Shown here piece after piece: positions 49,401 through 60,762 of a stretch of DNA of 64,000 bases; position 1 is the first letter of the stretch, and the number at the start of each line of letters is the position of its first letter. The stretch is from Chrysemys picta bellii. Taxonomy: Eukaryota; Chordata; Testudines; Emydidae. Below the pieces are notes generated by a model that saw only the letters and a list, made by a program, of their open reading frames with translations, searched no databases and was not told where the DNA came from. Location of the stretch: NCBI RefSeq assembly GCF_011386835.1, contig NC_088809.1, forward strand, positions 2,985,001-3,049,000, given 5' to 3'. The position numbers and the translations under genes are program-made.

Positions 49401-51883
49401 CTGGTTTCTATCTGTTTTTAAATTGTGGATTTATCCTTCTCTCCAAACTCCAATCCTGCACTGGATTCACAATGCTGAGTTGATGACCTCCCAGGATAAC
49501 TACATTTCTCACTGCAGAATCAAAGTTTTAGTATTTGTTTATGTAGGGCCAAAAGTATTCTAGATATTTTACAGAGACAACCAAAAGGCTAGATAATGCC
49601 GCTTAACTCACATTAAACAATACCTTACATCATAGATGAAGTGGAGAAATTTACCATGCACACATGCCACCAGTGCTCTGGGATTAGCGCTGGCTGCCTG
49701 TTGGTTTCCATGTGGAGTGTTGATGTTTTATCCATAAAGACCTAGATGGACTGTGATCTACCTACCCCTACCTGAGAGTTGCCTCCCTTCCGGTACAATA
49801 CTGCCACAGTTACAATTAGTGAAGTAGCTGAACTGGAGTCCATGGCTTATAAGAGAATGAGTTTTCTGTTGACTTTGGGAATTTACTGTCCCTTCCTTGG
49901 TCCAAAATAGTCCAGATTTGGTGACCTTCAGGACATGCTGCACGTCCACCCATTTGCGTGGGTATTTGGAGAAGACTGCTGAACACGGGCATGTGGAACT
50001 GCAGGATGGGCAAGGGGCTTTGATGGAAACAGAAGGGGGATGTTCTTTGTTTTCTGTTTGTTACCATCTGGCCGTTTTGTTGTTGTGGGGCGGGGATTGG
50101 CTGCTAATCTACTGTTGCTGTTTTTGGTAATTGTGGGTTCCAATTTGCAATTGTTTGTCTTTTTTGTTTGTTTGTTTGTTTTTTGTTCCTGGGAAGTGTT
50201 TAAATAGAAATAAACAAGTTAATGGGGCTATAAAAACCTTAAGGCAATTCAGAAGGTTGTTGTATAAATGCTATTTAAAAAAAAGTATCTCCCATAGCGG
50301 CAGGTCTACTGTAAAGTTGTGACTGCAGATCCTTCTACATGCTTAGAAGAGTTTAGCTATAGCAGAACTGTTCCAGAGGAGAGATGAAGTGACAGTATGT
50401 GTCTACGTACTGCTTGAAATTAAAATTAAATTACTACTTTTAAGCATGAGCTCTAATATGAGAGGCAGTTTGTAAGCCTCTAGTAGTTTATATTTGGTTA
50501 CCAGAACCTGCCTGTTGAGATTACCCTTGCTGCCTACAAATGAAACAAAATATGTATTTCTCCAGTGGCAGAAAAATAAAACCAGATTCCAAATGTAATT
50601 CTGAAGGATGTCAGATTATTGTGCATGGCCACAGCTAATGTATTCTGGATTCCAGGGCTGGTGAGAAGCCTCAGCTAAGATGTTCTAGATTTCACTGCTA
50701 GTGAATTCAGAATAAAACCAGGACTATGAAAGAGTACTGGGTGGGGGCTAAGGTATCAATAACAGGATATGGAGGTTTTCACCTCTAGGACAAATCCAGT
50801 CCAGTTTGGGAGTGAGCAAAAGGTGTTCCCCTGTGCCAGCGGTACAGTGACCTGTGCCATTGGACTGGGCATGGTAGAAATCCCGAGAGGGGAGAGATGG
50901 AAATGAGATTGGTGGGACCAGTTCACAGTATGTAGGTGGTCAGAACACGTAAACCACCATTAAAATTGACATCCCGGTTTGTAATGTCAGTCGAGAGGCC
51001 AAAAAATTAATGGGTCCTGGAGACTGAGCTCCCCACTAGCCCCTAGAGGGGTATCTCCGGGTGAGTCATGCAGAGCTATTTGTTTCCCCCATTAAAAAGT
51101 ATTATCAAGTCTTTGGCTGAACGTTATTAAACTGCAGTTTAACATGTTGTCTGACGGTGTCAGTTTAAATGTGGACATAAGAGTAAACAAGGTCAGTTAA
51201 GGGGGGAAATTGACATCAAGTTTTTGTTATCTGGAGAAATATTAAATGAGATTCCCACAGATGTCACCTACATTTACCTCCTGCCAACCTCCCCATTAGC
51301 CCTAACTGACCTGATTTCATTGGTTGGATTTATCATTGTAAATCATCATAAATAGACCTTGGATCACTGCAGATCATCCCTTGTAGCAGAACATACAGGA
51401 CTTCTCCATTGCTCACGGCATCTTCTCAACTGGAGTCTGATGATGTTGAACAGAATCCAATTAAATATAAACAGCTGCACCAAAATAACCTGGAGCATTT
51501 TAACTTCCACTGTCAAGAGCAAGGACAGTCTAAGTAAGGACTGGCACATAAGACACCCCAATAGGTTGAGATATGAAGGAGATCTTGGCCAAGTCCTGAG
51601 GCACATTGTCTAGCCTCCCACAGCTAGGCATAAAAGGTAGGGGATGGGGTGGCAGCTTGCATTCTGAATCCCCCTGCCTTTTTTCAGGATAAGGTTTGCC
51701 TGGGCTGCTCTTGAGCAATTTAAGCTATAACTCCCTTAATTTGTTTGTAATCCTCCCACTAAATTCAGGGCAGTTTTTAGAAAACCTTTGGCTGCATATG
51801 CTAAGCTCCCACTAACTTCACTGGGACTCTCTGTGCTCCTCTGAGCTCAGACTTGTGTTCGGATCTCTTTGTCATGAGACTTT
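46475..51883. other. Intronic, mostly unrecognised
   Basis: A CT run at 48071-48084 and a TTTG-type repeat near 50158-50180 are the only clear repeats. About 48955-49000 shares ACAGTGCAAATGGGAC and TGTTTTAACCGTG with similar words near 54757-54790, which hints at one more dispersed element. Regions such as 46855-47110 look like unique sequence. No exon seen. Confidence 0.4.
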
Positions 51884-52290
51884 CTGGTGCAGTGTCTGCC
51901 GTGTAGTTATAACTATGTCAGTCCCAGGATGTTAGAGAGACAAGGGGTGGGTGAGGTGATATCTTTTCTGGGCCCAACTTCTGTTGGCGAGAGAGACAAG
52001 CTTTGGAGCTACACACAGCTCTTCTTCAGGTCTGGGAAAGGTACTCCCAGTGTCCCATGAAAATGCAAGGTGGAACAGATTGTTTAGCGTGAGTAAGGGA
52101 CCATTCAAGGCGGAGTGGCCTGTTCACACCTCTGCAGTCATAGGACAAAGAGAGGGGGTTAGTAGGTTACAGTTTTGGTAATAAGCCATAAATCCAGTGT
52201 CTCTGTTCAGTTCATGATTTTTAGTGTCTAGCAGAATGATGAATTTAAGCTCTTTACTCTGCTAGAAACTTTACCTTGAATGGGTCCTTA

Positions 52291-52390
52291 TTAGGATTGC
52301 CAATTTTGGTTGGACATATTCCTGGAGGTTCCATCACAACATAATCTTTCATTAATGACTCCAGAACAATCCTGGAGGGCTGGCAACCCT
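52291..52390. mobile_element. Short hAT-like MITE
   Basis: TTAGGATTGCCAATTTTGG on the left and CTGGCAACCCTA on the right are imperfect inverses. The interior has ATTCCTGGAGGTTCCATCAC. Confidence 0.6.
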
Positions 52391-52534
52391 ATCCCTTACA
52401 TAGTGGTTTTCAACCTGTGATCCACAGACCCCCTGGGGATCCGCAGACTATGTCTAAGATTCCCAACGGGGTCAGCACCTCCATTGGAAATTGTTGAGGG
52501 GTCCACAAATGAAAAAAAGGTTGAAAGCCACAGC
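52391..52534. mobile_element. Short hAT (Charlie-like) MITE
   Basis: TAGTGGTTTTCAACCTGTGA on the left and AAAAGGTTGAAAGCCAC on the right are inverted ends. A shared CCTTACA on both sides (within 52390 and after 52533) fits a decayed target duplication. Confidence 0.7.
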
Positions 52535-52708
52535 CTTACACTATGTGTTAACTACTTTCTACTTATGCTAAACAATCTGTTCCACCTGGCATTTTGCTGT
52601 GGCGTTCCTTTCCCAGACCTGAAGAAGAGCTTCAAAGCTTGTCTCTTGCCCCAACAAAAGCTGGGCCAATCAAAGATATTCCCTCACCCATTTTGTCTCT
52701 GGTGCAGT

Positions 52709-53039
52709 ATATGTCATTTTTTAAAGCTCTGCTTCTACTGGTCCCCTGGGGCAGGACCTCCCCGTTTTATCTTAATTTGAGTGGCCTGCTGAGGTATTTG
52801 CGTCCTGCTGAAGTTAACACGTGCTTGGTATCTTGTGTCTAGAGTAGGTTTCTCATTGGGAATGGGGTTTTATTCAGTCCTTGCCTTTCTGGCAATTGCC
52901 TGCAGTTTGCTCTTGCTGCCTCTGCGTGGCTGACGCTGCCCGTTGAGTCACCTCTCTGTCTTTATTCAGCAGTCAGGCAGCTAATGAAGTGCACAGGCCG
53001 GCCCTTCGGTGCATAATATTGTAATGAGGTAGGAGGGCT
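52709..53039. other. Intronic sequence before the alternative leader
   Basis: No repeat recognised. This is where a promoter for the candidate exon at 53249 would be expected. Confidence 0.3.
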
Positions 53040-53248
53040 TGGGGCTAGGCTAGCCACAGCTGCCTTAGCACGAGCAGCAGACACTGTTCCTGGTGTCAGG
53101 AACTAGGAAGGCGCTGAGTTTTTCCTTTGGATTTGACTGGCACACACCCTGAAAGGCAGCTGGGGGAGGTCTGCTTCTGATGCGGTGCATGAGCAGGGCG
53201 TGGGGACCCTAGAGAATCGCGGAAAGAGATCACTGGAGTTTGCTGAAG
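53040..53248 (+). promoter_or_regulatory. Putative 5' leader / internal promoter region with a short upstream ORF
   Basis: This stretch leads into the ATG at 53249 and is locally enriched in G+C and CpG. It contains a short upstream ORF, ATG at 53180 to TAG at 53210-53212 (10 codons, with a second in-frame ATG at 53189), ending 36 bases before the putative start. If transcribed as a first exon, this uORF could reduce translation of the short isoform. The transcription start cannot be seen; there is no clear TATA box, and an AT-rich ATAATATTG lies near 53015. Inference only. Confidence 0.4.
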
Positions 53249-53288
53249 ATGGGTAACCAGCCGGGGAGACCGGAGGAGCTGGAACAAG
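53249..53288 (+). CDS. SPECC1: Candidate alternative first coding exon of SPECC1
   Basis: An ATG with A at -3 and G at +4 opens 13 codons (MGNQPGRPEELEQ) plus one base, ending at AAG|GTCTGT (53288/53289). The phase is 1, the same as the donor of the exon ending at 32921, so this exon could splice to the same downstream coiled-coil exon and replace the 94-residue N-terminus with a short one. The 200 bases before it are richer in CpG than the surroundings and look like a 5' leader. SPECC1 is known to have several N-terminal isoforms. I see no acceptor that would make this an internal exon. The assignment is inferred from phase, strand, Kozak context and position; transcript data would decide it. 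The donor is only moderately good. Confidence 0.55.
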
Positions 53289-55313
53289 GTCTGTGTGTAC
53301 TCGGGAGCTGCGTTGTTGTTCTCTGTGTCTCTCTCGGCTTTTGCTCCTGGTATTGAACTGCACAGTCCGATTGAGCAGAAAGCAGAGGCTGCTGTCATGT
53401 AATGCTGATGTTTCGGAATGTTCCCAATGTGCTAGAGATAGAACAGTTGTTTACCTTGCGCCTAGGGAAGTGCCATTCATTGTTGGTACATACCTGAAAC
53501 CACAACGCCCTCCTTACATGAGGATTTCGAAAGAAACCCTTTGCTCCTGTGAGTGAGGAGCCTGACAGATATCAGTCCACGTAGTCTACATGATGCAGCT
53601 AAAAAGTTGTAACGTGTATCTTTTGCTGTACAGCGTATCAGGATCTGTAGGGGTGAGCCTCTGCCATTCATTGTTTATGGCCTGAGGCCTTAGGTTTTCC
53701 AGGCCTCTAGAATTTAAAATAATGCCTTTGTGAAGAGTCTCTCTCTTGCCACGGCTGCTACTCTGAAACCTCTCTTGCCATTGTCTCTCTGATGCTGTGC
53801 TTTGCATGTTAAGCACGTGCACATTTTATGGAAGGTGAGGTCTAATGGCAGGTACCTTTCATTCCCCACTGGAAGCGCATGTGGTTATACTGTGTGTTAA
53901 AACAAGCTGGTAATCTGTCTTTATTGCCCTGATGGCTGCCCTCTGGTTCACCCTGCTTGCCTCTGTGACACCTCCTGAGAGGAGAACAGTAGGCCTTTTT
54001 CTTCCCTAGCTTAGGTCCGGTTTGAGTTTAGGACCTTTGAAGGTGCAGAGAGATCACTCAGCAGATAACTTACTAGCATTCTGCTTCTTCTCACTGTTGT
54101 CATGGGGAGTTTATTCCCACAATTCTATTAAGACCTTTTTGGGAAGACTCTTGATAAACCGATGGTATAAGTGCAAGGCAGGCATGTAGCTTAGCCATTT
54201 GAAATGTAAACCCCATGTAGTTGATCTGGGGTGTGGTGTGGTGATGGAATCAACACTTCCCATTGCCACCTGTTGGAACCTATGATCTTCCAAGATAGAT
54301 CTGTCATTGGATGCTAGCATTGGGTAGCTATCGCTAGCAGTGTGTTAATAACCAGCCTAATGAAGAACACAATCCACCAATAGTCAGTCACCAGAAGAAA
54401 TACTGCCCCAGGGAAATGGAAAGTCTCACTGAAACTAAGCCTGTGTTACTCTCACTGCAAGGGGGGTGGTGGGGAAGAGTGAGTGCTGATGTTACAAAGT
54501 CAAAGGGGTGGATGGGAAACAGAGGGCTCCCATAGCTCCAAATCAGAGGTCCAGGAAACGGACTCAAATTTTCAAATAAATGTACAGAATTTGAATACCT
54601 AGCTGACATGAAAACGAATCAGTAATGAGCATCTAAATCCCCTTGGTGGCTTTGAAACTCTCAGCCTCAGTTTCAAGCCATGCTGTAATTTTTTTGTGTT
54701 GAGGGGACAGGGTTACAACCCCATTGTCCTCAACAAGGTTAAAATCCATTCTTACAGTGTAAATGGGACTGGGCCTTGTTTTAACCCTGTTCTCCAGTTC
54801 TGCTTCAGCCTTAGACATCTGCAGAGCAACAGCATGACTGAGGAATACAGTTAAATGGTCACCTTGATGGGGGGGGCTAACCCTGGACATGAGAACCTAC
54901 ATTTCAAGCATGAGAGGTCGATGGAAACTTTGCTTCTGATATCCCTTGCTTGGTGATGAGCTCCAGGGATTCAGAAGCTTTACTCTTTGTCACTTCGCCA
55001 TAAATGCCAGTATGTGGTGGCTTTGTTTCTGTTTGAATGGAGATTGGGGCAAATTTTGCTCTCATTTACAGAAGTCTAAATCCTCAGTTACTCCAGATCT
55101 ACATTGGTGTACCAGAGCAGAATTTGGCCTACCCGAGTCCTGTCCTTGCTGTGGCTGAAACTCTGCAGGCTTTACAACCCTATAACATAGTTATTGAGAT
55201 CAATTTCCCTGGTTGGTGTGGCCAAGGATTATTCTGCTGACAACCTTATGGACACTGCCTAAGGAGGGTTTGATGTGTGGCTTTCCTAAGTAAGATAGCC
55301 AGTGATATCTAAG
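53289..55313. other. Intronic, nothing firm
   Basis: No exon or clear repeat, apart from the short word match near 54757 mentioned for 48.96 kb. Confidence 0.4.
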
Positions 55314-55388
55314 GGTCAGATTTGTAAAGGTATTTCTATTGGTTTAAATGGGAGTTAGGTGCCTAAATTACTTCTAAAATCTGGCCTT
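55314..55388. mobile_element. Palindromic MITE
   Basis: GGTCAGATTTGTAAAGGTAT and ACTTCTAAAATCTGGCC are inverted ends around GGGAGTTAGGTGCCTAAAT. The same family is at 58541. Confidence 0.6.
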
Positions 55389-55967
55389 AAATGCTTCCAG
55401 TATGCTTTGGATCGGAGCCGGGCTCTAAATAAAATCCATGGCCACACTCATCCAGGAAGCCCACATTTAAATATGGTTGTTGCTAATCCAGTTTGAGCCA
55501 TAGTGTGCGCAGAGCCCAGGTACACCAACAAATGTTATATGCCATGCTGGGGTTAACCAAATCCTACAATACACGTCCTGCTGTATCCAGGTGGGAGTGA
55601 AATGGTGAGAGACAGGGATGTAGAGCCTCCCCTAGCGCTGCTCTAGCATGTCAGTAAGGATATAGCTAGCCTCAGAAACATTCAGAAAAAGCAATACCAA
55701 GCGCAGCAGCATCTGACTGCAGGGCCTGGCAGGGTCCCATCTCCCCTGACTGACAAGGGTGGCAGCAATTGTGATCATTGCAGGCTGTTGGCTGGGTGGC
55801 AGTGCTGTCACGAAGCAGGAGGGAAATCCTCTTTACCAGGTAAAAAGTTGGGAGCAGCCAAGATTACATAGGGGATCTGAGAGAGGCTCTAACTAGCTGA
55901 GGAGGATACTTGAGAGGCTGGAAGTGGTAGAGGAGAAGAGATGCCAGGGAGGGTGAGTTTTCATAAA

Positions 55968-56299
55968 GGGTATGTCTACACTGCACTCTCTTTATGGCAG
56001 CATTTAGAGTACATACACTGCATGCCCTTCAGACCAGTATAAATAGCAATATAGAGACATGCCTGAACCCTTTGTGCATGTCCCCTACACCACTCTCTGC
56101 ACGCCCCATCTACACTGTTGTTTTTACCAGTGTGCTGTCCTGCTGAACCCGTATAGCTGGAGCCTTTCCCCACTGCCTGCCCGGCCCCAGCCAGAGCCTT
56201 TCGCTGCCACATGTATCTATGCATGCCCACTTTTCACTGCGGCATGTAGCTACACTTATCCTACTCCCTGACGCTCGTGGTGTTGCAGTGTAGACTACC
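55968..56299. mobile_element. GTCTACACT-type MITE
   Basis: GGTATGTCTACACTGCA and TGCAGTGTAGACTACC are near-perfect inverted ends. First of three copies within about 800 bp. Confidence 0.8.
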
Positions 56300-56324
56300 T
56301 AAAGTGATCTGTTGTTTGGTGTCT

Positions 56325-56450
56325 TAAGGCCTGGTCTACACTAGAAAATTAAGTTGGTATAACTAAGTATTGTGAAAAGCATTCCCCTGAGCCACATGGA
56401 TAGCACAGCATTCACTCCGACTCCTCCCAAGCTTGTCTACGTTCTGCCAA
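56325..56450. mobile_element. GTCTACACT-type MITE, partial
   Basis: Starts TAAGGCCTGGTCTACACTAG with the family interior (AGTTGGTATAAC, CCCCTGAGCCACAT). The right end is missing or decayed. Confidence 0.6.
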
Positions 56451-56583
56451 GGTCATTAGTGTGTCAAACCCAGGGACAAGGACATTCCTTTGCAGTATAC
56501 TAGAACCCAACACTTTTCATCCTCCCAAATTCCACAATTCTTTTTCATCTCTTCAACCATAATTTGAAAAATGTTTACACTCT

Positions 56584-56757
56584 TCGGCTTTGTCTACACT
56601 GGACTTTCGTCAGTAAAACTTGTCATTCAGGGGTGTGGAAAAAAACCCCACATCACCTAACAACAAAAGTTTTACCGACGAAAAGCGCCGGTGTGAACAA
56701 CACTTTGTTGGCGGGATCGCTGCTCGTTGGGGGTGGAATTTTTTTGTGGGCGGGAGA
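56584..56757. mobile_element. GTCTACACT-type MITE, partial
   Basis: Starts TCGGCTTTGTCTACACTGG with the interior CATTCAGGGGTGTGGAAAAA. The right end is truncated. Confidence 0.6.
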
Positions 56758-56794
56758 GCCTAAGTTATTTTGTAAATTGTGATCGAGGCAAGTT

Positions 56795-56950
56795 GCATTA
56801 CCTCTGTGCTCCAGTTTCTGCCTCTTCGAAATGAAGGTGTGGGGGTGGTTAATTCTTAACTACTGTCTCTTAACAGTTTTTAACATTTGTGTTTGCAAAG
56901 TACCTGAAGTTCCTAGAATGAAGAGCCCTATAGAAATGCAGAGATATTGT
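56795..56950 (+). repeat. Probable MIR-like SINE
   Basis: ACCTCTGTGCTCCAGTTTCT, later TTTGCAAAGTACCTGAAG and AGCCCTATAGAAATGCA, fit an MIR-like body and end. Diverged. Confidence 0.45.
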
Positions 56951-57174
56951 ATGCTATTCAGCAGAATTAGTTGTCCAAGGGCCAGGTCAGGCCCCGAGCC
57001 AGTGGAAAGCATTAAATGTGATGATAATATGTAAAATGAGGCCACATCACATAGAAAATAGTTGGAGATCTTCACAGGACTTGTGTGGAGGAGTACAAGA
57101 CCATGCTATTTTATAGTATGTAGCAAGGGGAGCCCCTCAGATATCCACTTTGGATTACCAATAGCTAGTTATAT

Positions 57175-57305
57175 GCAGTGCTGTAGCTGTATTGGTCCCA
57201 GGGTATATGAGAGACAAGGTAGGTGTCGTAATATTTTATTGGACCAACTTCTGTTGGTGAAAGAGACAAGCTTTGGATCTGTACAGAGCTCTTCAGATCT
57301 GTGCT
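57175..57305 (-). mobile_element. Penelope-like terminal fragment, single arm
   Basis: TGTAGCTGTATTGGTCCCAG, AATATTTTATTGGACCAACT and AAAGAGACAAGCTTTGGATC match the left arm of the composite element at 51894. No inverse partner lies next to it. Confidence 0.65.
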
Positions 57306-58540
57306 GGTCTCTCTAGCTGGTTAGGCAGCCTGGATTTCTAAGCAAGCACTCTGCAGTCCTTTGAAGATATGAATGGACACAGTGTGAGATTGTGTTTTCT
57401 GTTTATCCTCTTCAAATTTGCAAACAACTTGATGATTAAAATCATTGGGAGTAGGTGGAAAAAATGGCTTGAAAACAGCAGGCTTCAGCAGAAATGTTAA
57501 TATCTCTATTTGGAAAGAGGTGACCAGTGAGGTTATCCAGGGGTTAGAGGTTTTCTTTGTTGGGATCTTGCTCATTGTTTAATTGACTTGGATGAGAAGA
57601 CCAAATGTAAGAGGATACTCTTGGGTAGCGTTGCTGTACCCTTTTAAACATCCGCTCTGTCCCTCCCCAGAGTTGGCTACATTTCATGGTGGAGGAAGGG
57701 ATTCCTTTGTGTAGTTCATAAAGCATTTGGGATCTTTCAAGATAAAAGGCACTTATAGAAATATGATTTATTTATGATGATTAACTTCATTTTTAATGTA
57801 TTTCTTGCTTTCTATCCTCTTCAGAGTCCTCCTCCAAGCCCCTGTTTCCTCTGCTTCTCCCACATTCCCCTTATTAACATGGGAAGCCTTTTATTTGAGC
57901 TCTGTGATGTGTCAGCATATCACTTCTGCCAAAAAAGAGCCCAAGAGAACAGATGAATTTGAATGGGGAGTGGGGAACAACTCTCACTAGTAGTTTGAGT
58001 GCAAATACCAGCTGTAAGCTGCATCCTCTAGGGGCTCAAATGGTGAGTCTTAGACCTTCTGTTCCCCTGTAGAGCCAGCAAACCACAACTTGTGGTGGAC
58101 AGATTCATTCTTTAGTCACCTCTTCCTCACATGTTCTGCTTGTGCCTGTTTACAATCTGAAGAGTAGTAACAAACTGCTGATTAAAGCAGCCTTGTACAA
58201 TTTTATTTGCCTCAGGAGAGTAATTTTTATTTCTATTTTAATTTGGCCTATCTTTTGAGGCCAGTTGGTGCCAACCATGCTGGTATATTTTTGTGATGTG
58301 ACCACAGTTGCACTAAAACTGGACTCATCACTAAATCATTCCACAAAGGCTGACAGATGTCAAATGGCAACAGTCACTTTTAGTCTGTAGGCTAGCTGAT
58401 AGTCTCTCTAGGCTGTAGTCATTCCAGGAATCTGTGTCCTAGGCTGGAATGGCCCTTTAGCCACTCCAGTGACTAATTAGCTGTCTCTCAAGTGATGTGT
58501 TTGAGGCCAGGGTTCAGGTGATAACCTTCAGGTCACCAAG
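57306..58540. other. Intronic, nothing firm
   Basis: AAGCATTTGGGATC and GGCACTTATAGAAATATG near 57721-57765 resemble an old SINE end. A good polypyrimidine-AG near 57825 is not followed by a convincing exon. Confidence 0.35.
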
Positions 58541-58627
58541 AACCAGATTTTTAAAGGTATTTAGGTGCCTGCCTCCCATGGAAATCAATGGGACTTGGGT
58601 GCTTAAATGCCTTTAAAAATCCGGCCC
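58541..58627. mobile_element. Palindromic MITE
   Basis: CCAGATTTTTAAAGGTATTT and AATGCCTTTAAAAATCCGG are inverted ends around CCCATGGAAATCAATGGGA. Same family as 55314. Confidence 0.7.
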
Positions 58628-60584
58628 CCAGTCCTCTAATAAAAGGCCAGTTGGCAGCTCCTTTAGGGGAAGAGACCTGCAAGGGCCCCAGGGTCAGGGG
58701 AAAGGAGCTATATAGGGGGCTGGCCACACCAGTGGGATGGAAGTCCTGACTGGTGATAGCTGCTGTGTGGGAAGGGGCAGAAGCCTGTTGAAGGGGCAGA
58801 CATGGTTTATGCTTTCTGACTGGTTTTGGACTGTTTTGGTTTTGAAAAATAAACTCATCCCTGGAGAAAGGGACTGAAATTATGTGCTCTTGGGAGCTTT
58901 ATTTGACTTGGCTCATTAGCTTGCGCTATGGCTGAAGGGCTCTGTAGCTTGTGTCTGAACCATCCAGTCCCCCAGTGCTGGTGTTACGTTAGTATCCATT
59001 AAGAATTGATAGAATGGATCTAGTATAACAGTAAATGTAAAAGCCAGTCTGCCTCTCAGGGGGTTGACTAGATTAATTAAAATGGCTGCAGCTGTCCTGA
59101 CAGTGATGGAGGGGAAGGAAAGCAGTGCTGGATGGCAAAGTGATGAGCTTTTCTCCATTGGCACTGGCACAATGTTAAATATTGCTGCTGACTTAGTTGG
59201 GTGGGAGGGGAAATGCATGGGTCTCGCAGGAAAGAGAAGACTAACTGCATTTTGTTCAGGTTCTATTTGCCTCCTCAAGGCTTTATGGTTAGGAAATTAC
59301 ATGTGGAAACCGTAGCGCAGCTGTGCCGATGTAGTGGGGTAGTGTAGACTTGCCCTTGGTTCATCCCCTCTAAAAGATCCTCCTATGAGACTTCCATCAA
59401 ATAGCAGCACAGCATGTGTCCTTGTAGCTTCACCAAAGGGAGTCTCACTGATAGAGCTGCTGCCTCAATTGCATTAAAACGGATGTATCTTGAGCTGTTC
59501 AATGTAGCTTCATTGAATCGTCCTCTTGTACATTAAATCAGTCTTTATAAGATCTCCCTTTGAAATATAGCTTTCAGAGTTGCTGGGGCAAATTGAGGCC
59601 AAGTATAAGAAGGTACCTCTCTGTTGACTCTATTGGTGTTGCACCTGCTTACATCAGATCTGAATGTTGTCTTGTATGTTACTCATAAGCTGGCAGCAGC
59701 AGGTAAGCATATCTTTTGATCTTTCAACTTTCTTTCCTAGCAGGTTTACTCAAGCCTCCAGGATGATAAAAGATGGTATAACATGGTCCTTTGTCACAAA
59801 GCTGACTAATCCAGACTTTCCACACATCTTAATAGACCAGCTTTCCTTTCTTCCCTGAATATCAACTCAATGCGTATGCCTAGATAGCTCTCAAAATGTG
59901 CCATCTATTATTTTCAGTGGAGTGGCAGGGCATATATTGCTCCTCTATGACCACATGGTCTGAATGTCCTTACCAAGGTAGCTTTTTTGGCTGAGTGCTC
60001 CATCCCCATACAAGGGACAATCTATGACTATCAATATGACTATTCCTGATCAGCAGGAGGTCTAGCCATTGGTAATATGCAGAAATAAAAGTAGTAAGTC
60101 TTGGGGACAGACATGTTCTGATGATTGGAAAAAATATGTCCTTGGGAAAACAAAGATTATTTAATGCGGGTTGCAGGGTCCTGTGCTGAGTGTGTCTTGT
60201 TCAGGTAAGTGCGATCTGTGACAAGGGTATACACTCCTCTCTTCTAGGAGTTACTAGCTGAATGCTTAAGTGGCTTTGGTCTCTGCATTTTGAACGGAAT
60301 TTACCCAGATGCTAGGAAAAAGTGCTGGAGAACAGGCTGAGTAAATATATCCTTGTCTTCTGATCTTGCTCACCTCCAAGTGTTTGACCTAAGCGTTAAA
60401 GATCATGGGTGAAATCCCACTGAAGTTCATTGTAGTTACTCACTATATGGTAACTGTAGTTCTTTGAGAGTTGCCTGTGCATGTTCATCCTGTCACTTCT
60501 GCCTCAGCTTTCTTATAGGACTCTTGAGTTTAGCAGAATAAAGTGAGGTGGTGGGGCTATGTGGTCCTTTTACAACCTTGGCTC
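58628..60584. other. Intronic, one MITE end only
   Basis: About 59308-59357 (GTAGCGCAGCTGTGCCGATG, then AGTGTAGACTTGCCC) is the right end of a GTCTACACT-type MITE. Nothing else recognised. Confidence 0.45.
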
Positions 60585-60762
60585 TAAGGCCTTGGCTACA
60601 CTCGCGGATTCACAGCGCTGCCACGGCAGCGCTGCAGGCGCTGATTACACTGGTGCTTTACAGCGCTGCACTTGCTGCGCTCGGGGGGAGGGGGGGTGTT
60701 TTTTCACACCCCTGAACGCAGCAAGTGCAGCGCTGTGAATTGCCAGTGTAGCCAAGGCCTAA
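60585..60762. mobile_element. GTCTACACT-related MITE, hairpin-like
   Basis: AGGCCTTGGCTACACT (60587-60602) is the exact inverse of 60745-60760. Inner segments CAGCGCTGCACTTGCTGCG and CGCAGCAAGTGCAGCGCTG are also inverse, so most of the element folds into a long GC-rich hairpin. Confidence 0.85.

Larger units (their letters stand above)
51894..52698. mobile_element. Composite Penelope-like element with inverted arms
   Basis: Identical 10-bp duplications CTGGTGCAGT lie at 51884-51893 and 52699-52708. The left arm (about 51905-52100) and right arm (about 52545-52698) are inverse copies: GACCTGAAGAAGAGC and AAAGCTTGTCTCT on the right match the reverse complement of CTCTTCTTCAGGTC and AGAGACAAGCTTT on the left. 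The middle is element-derived, with two later DNA elements inserted (52291-52390 and about 52391-52534). No reverse transcriptase remains. The Penelope-like assignment is by arrangement and family memory. Confidence 0.65.

Noticed and set aside
57826..58013. Possible exon after a strong polypyrimidine-AG
   Set aside because: The frame stops before the nearest donor-like GTAAGC and the encoded peptide does not resemble cytospin-B.
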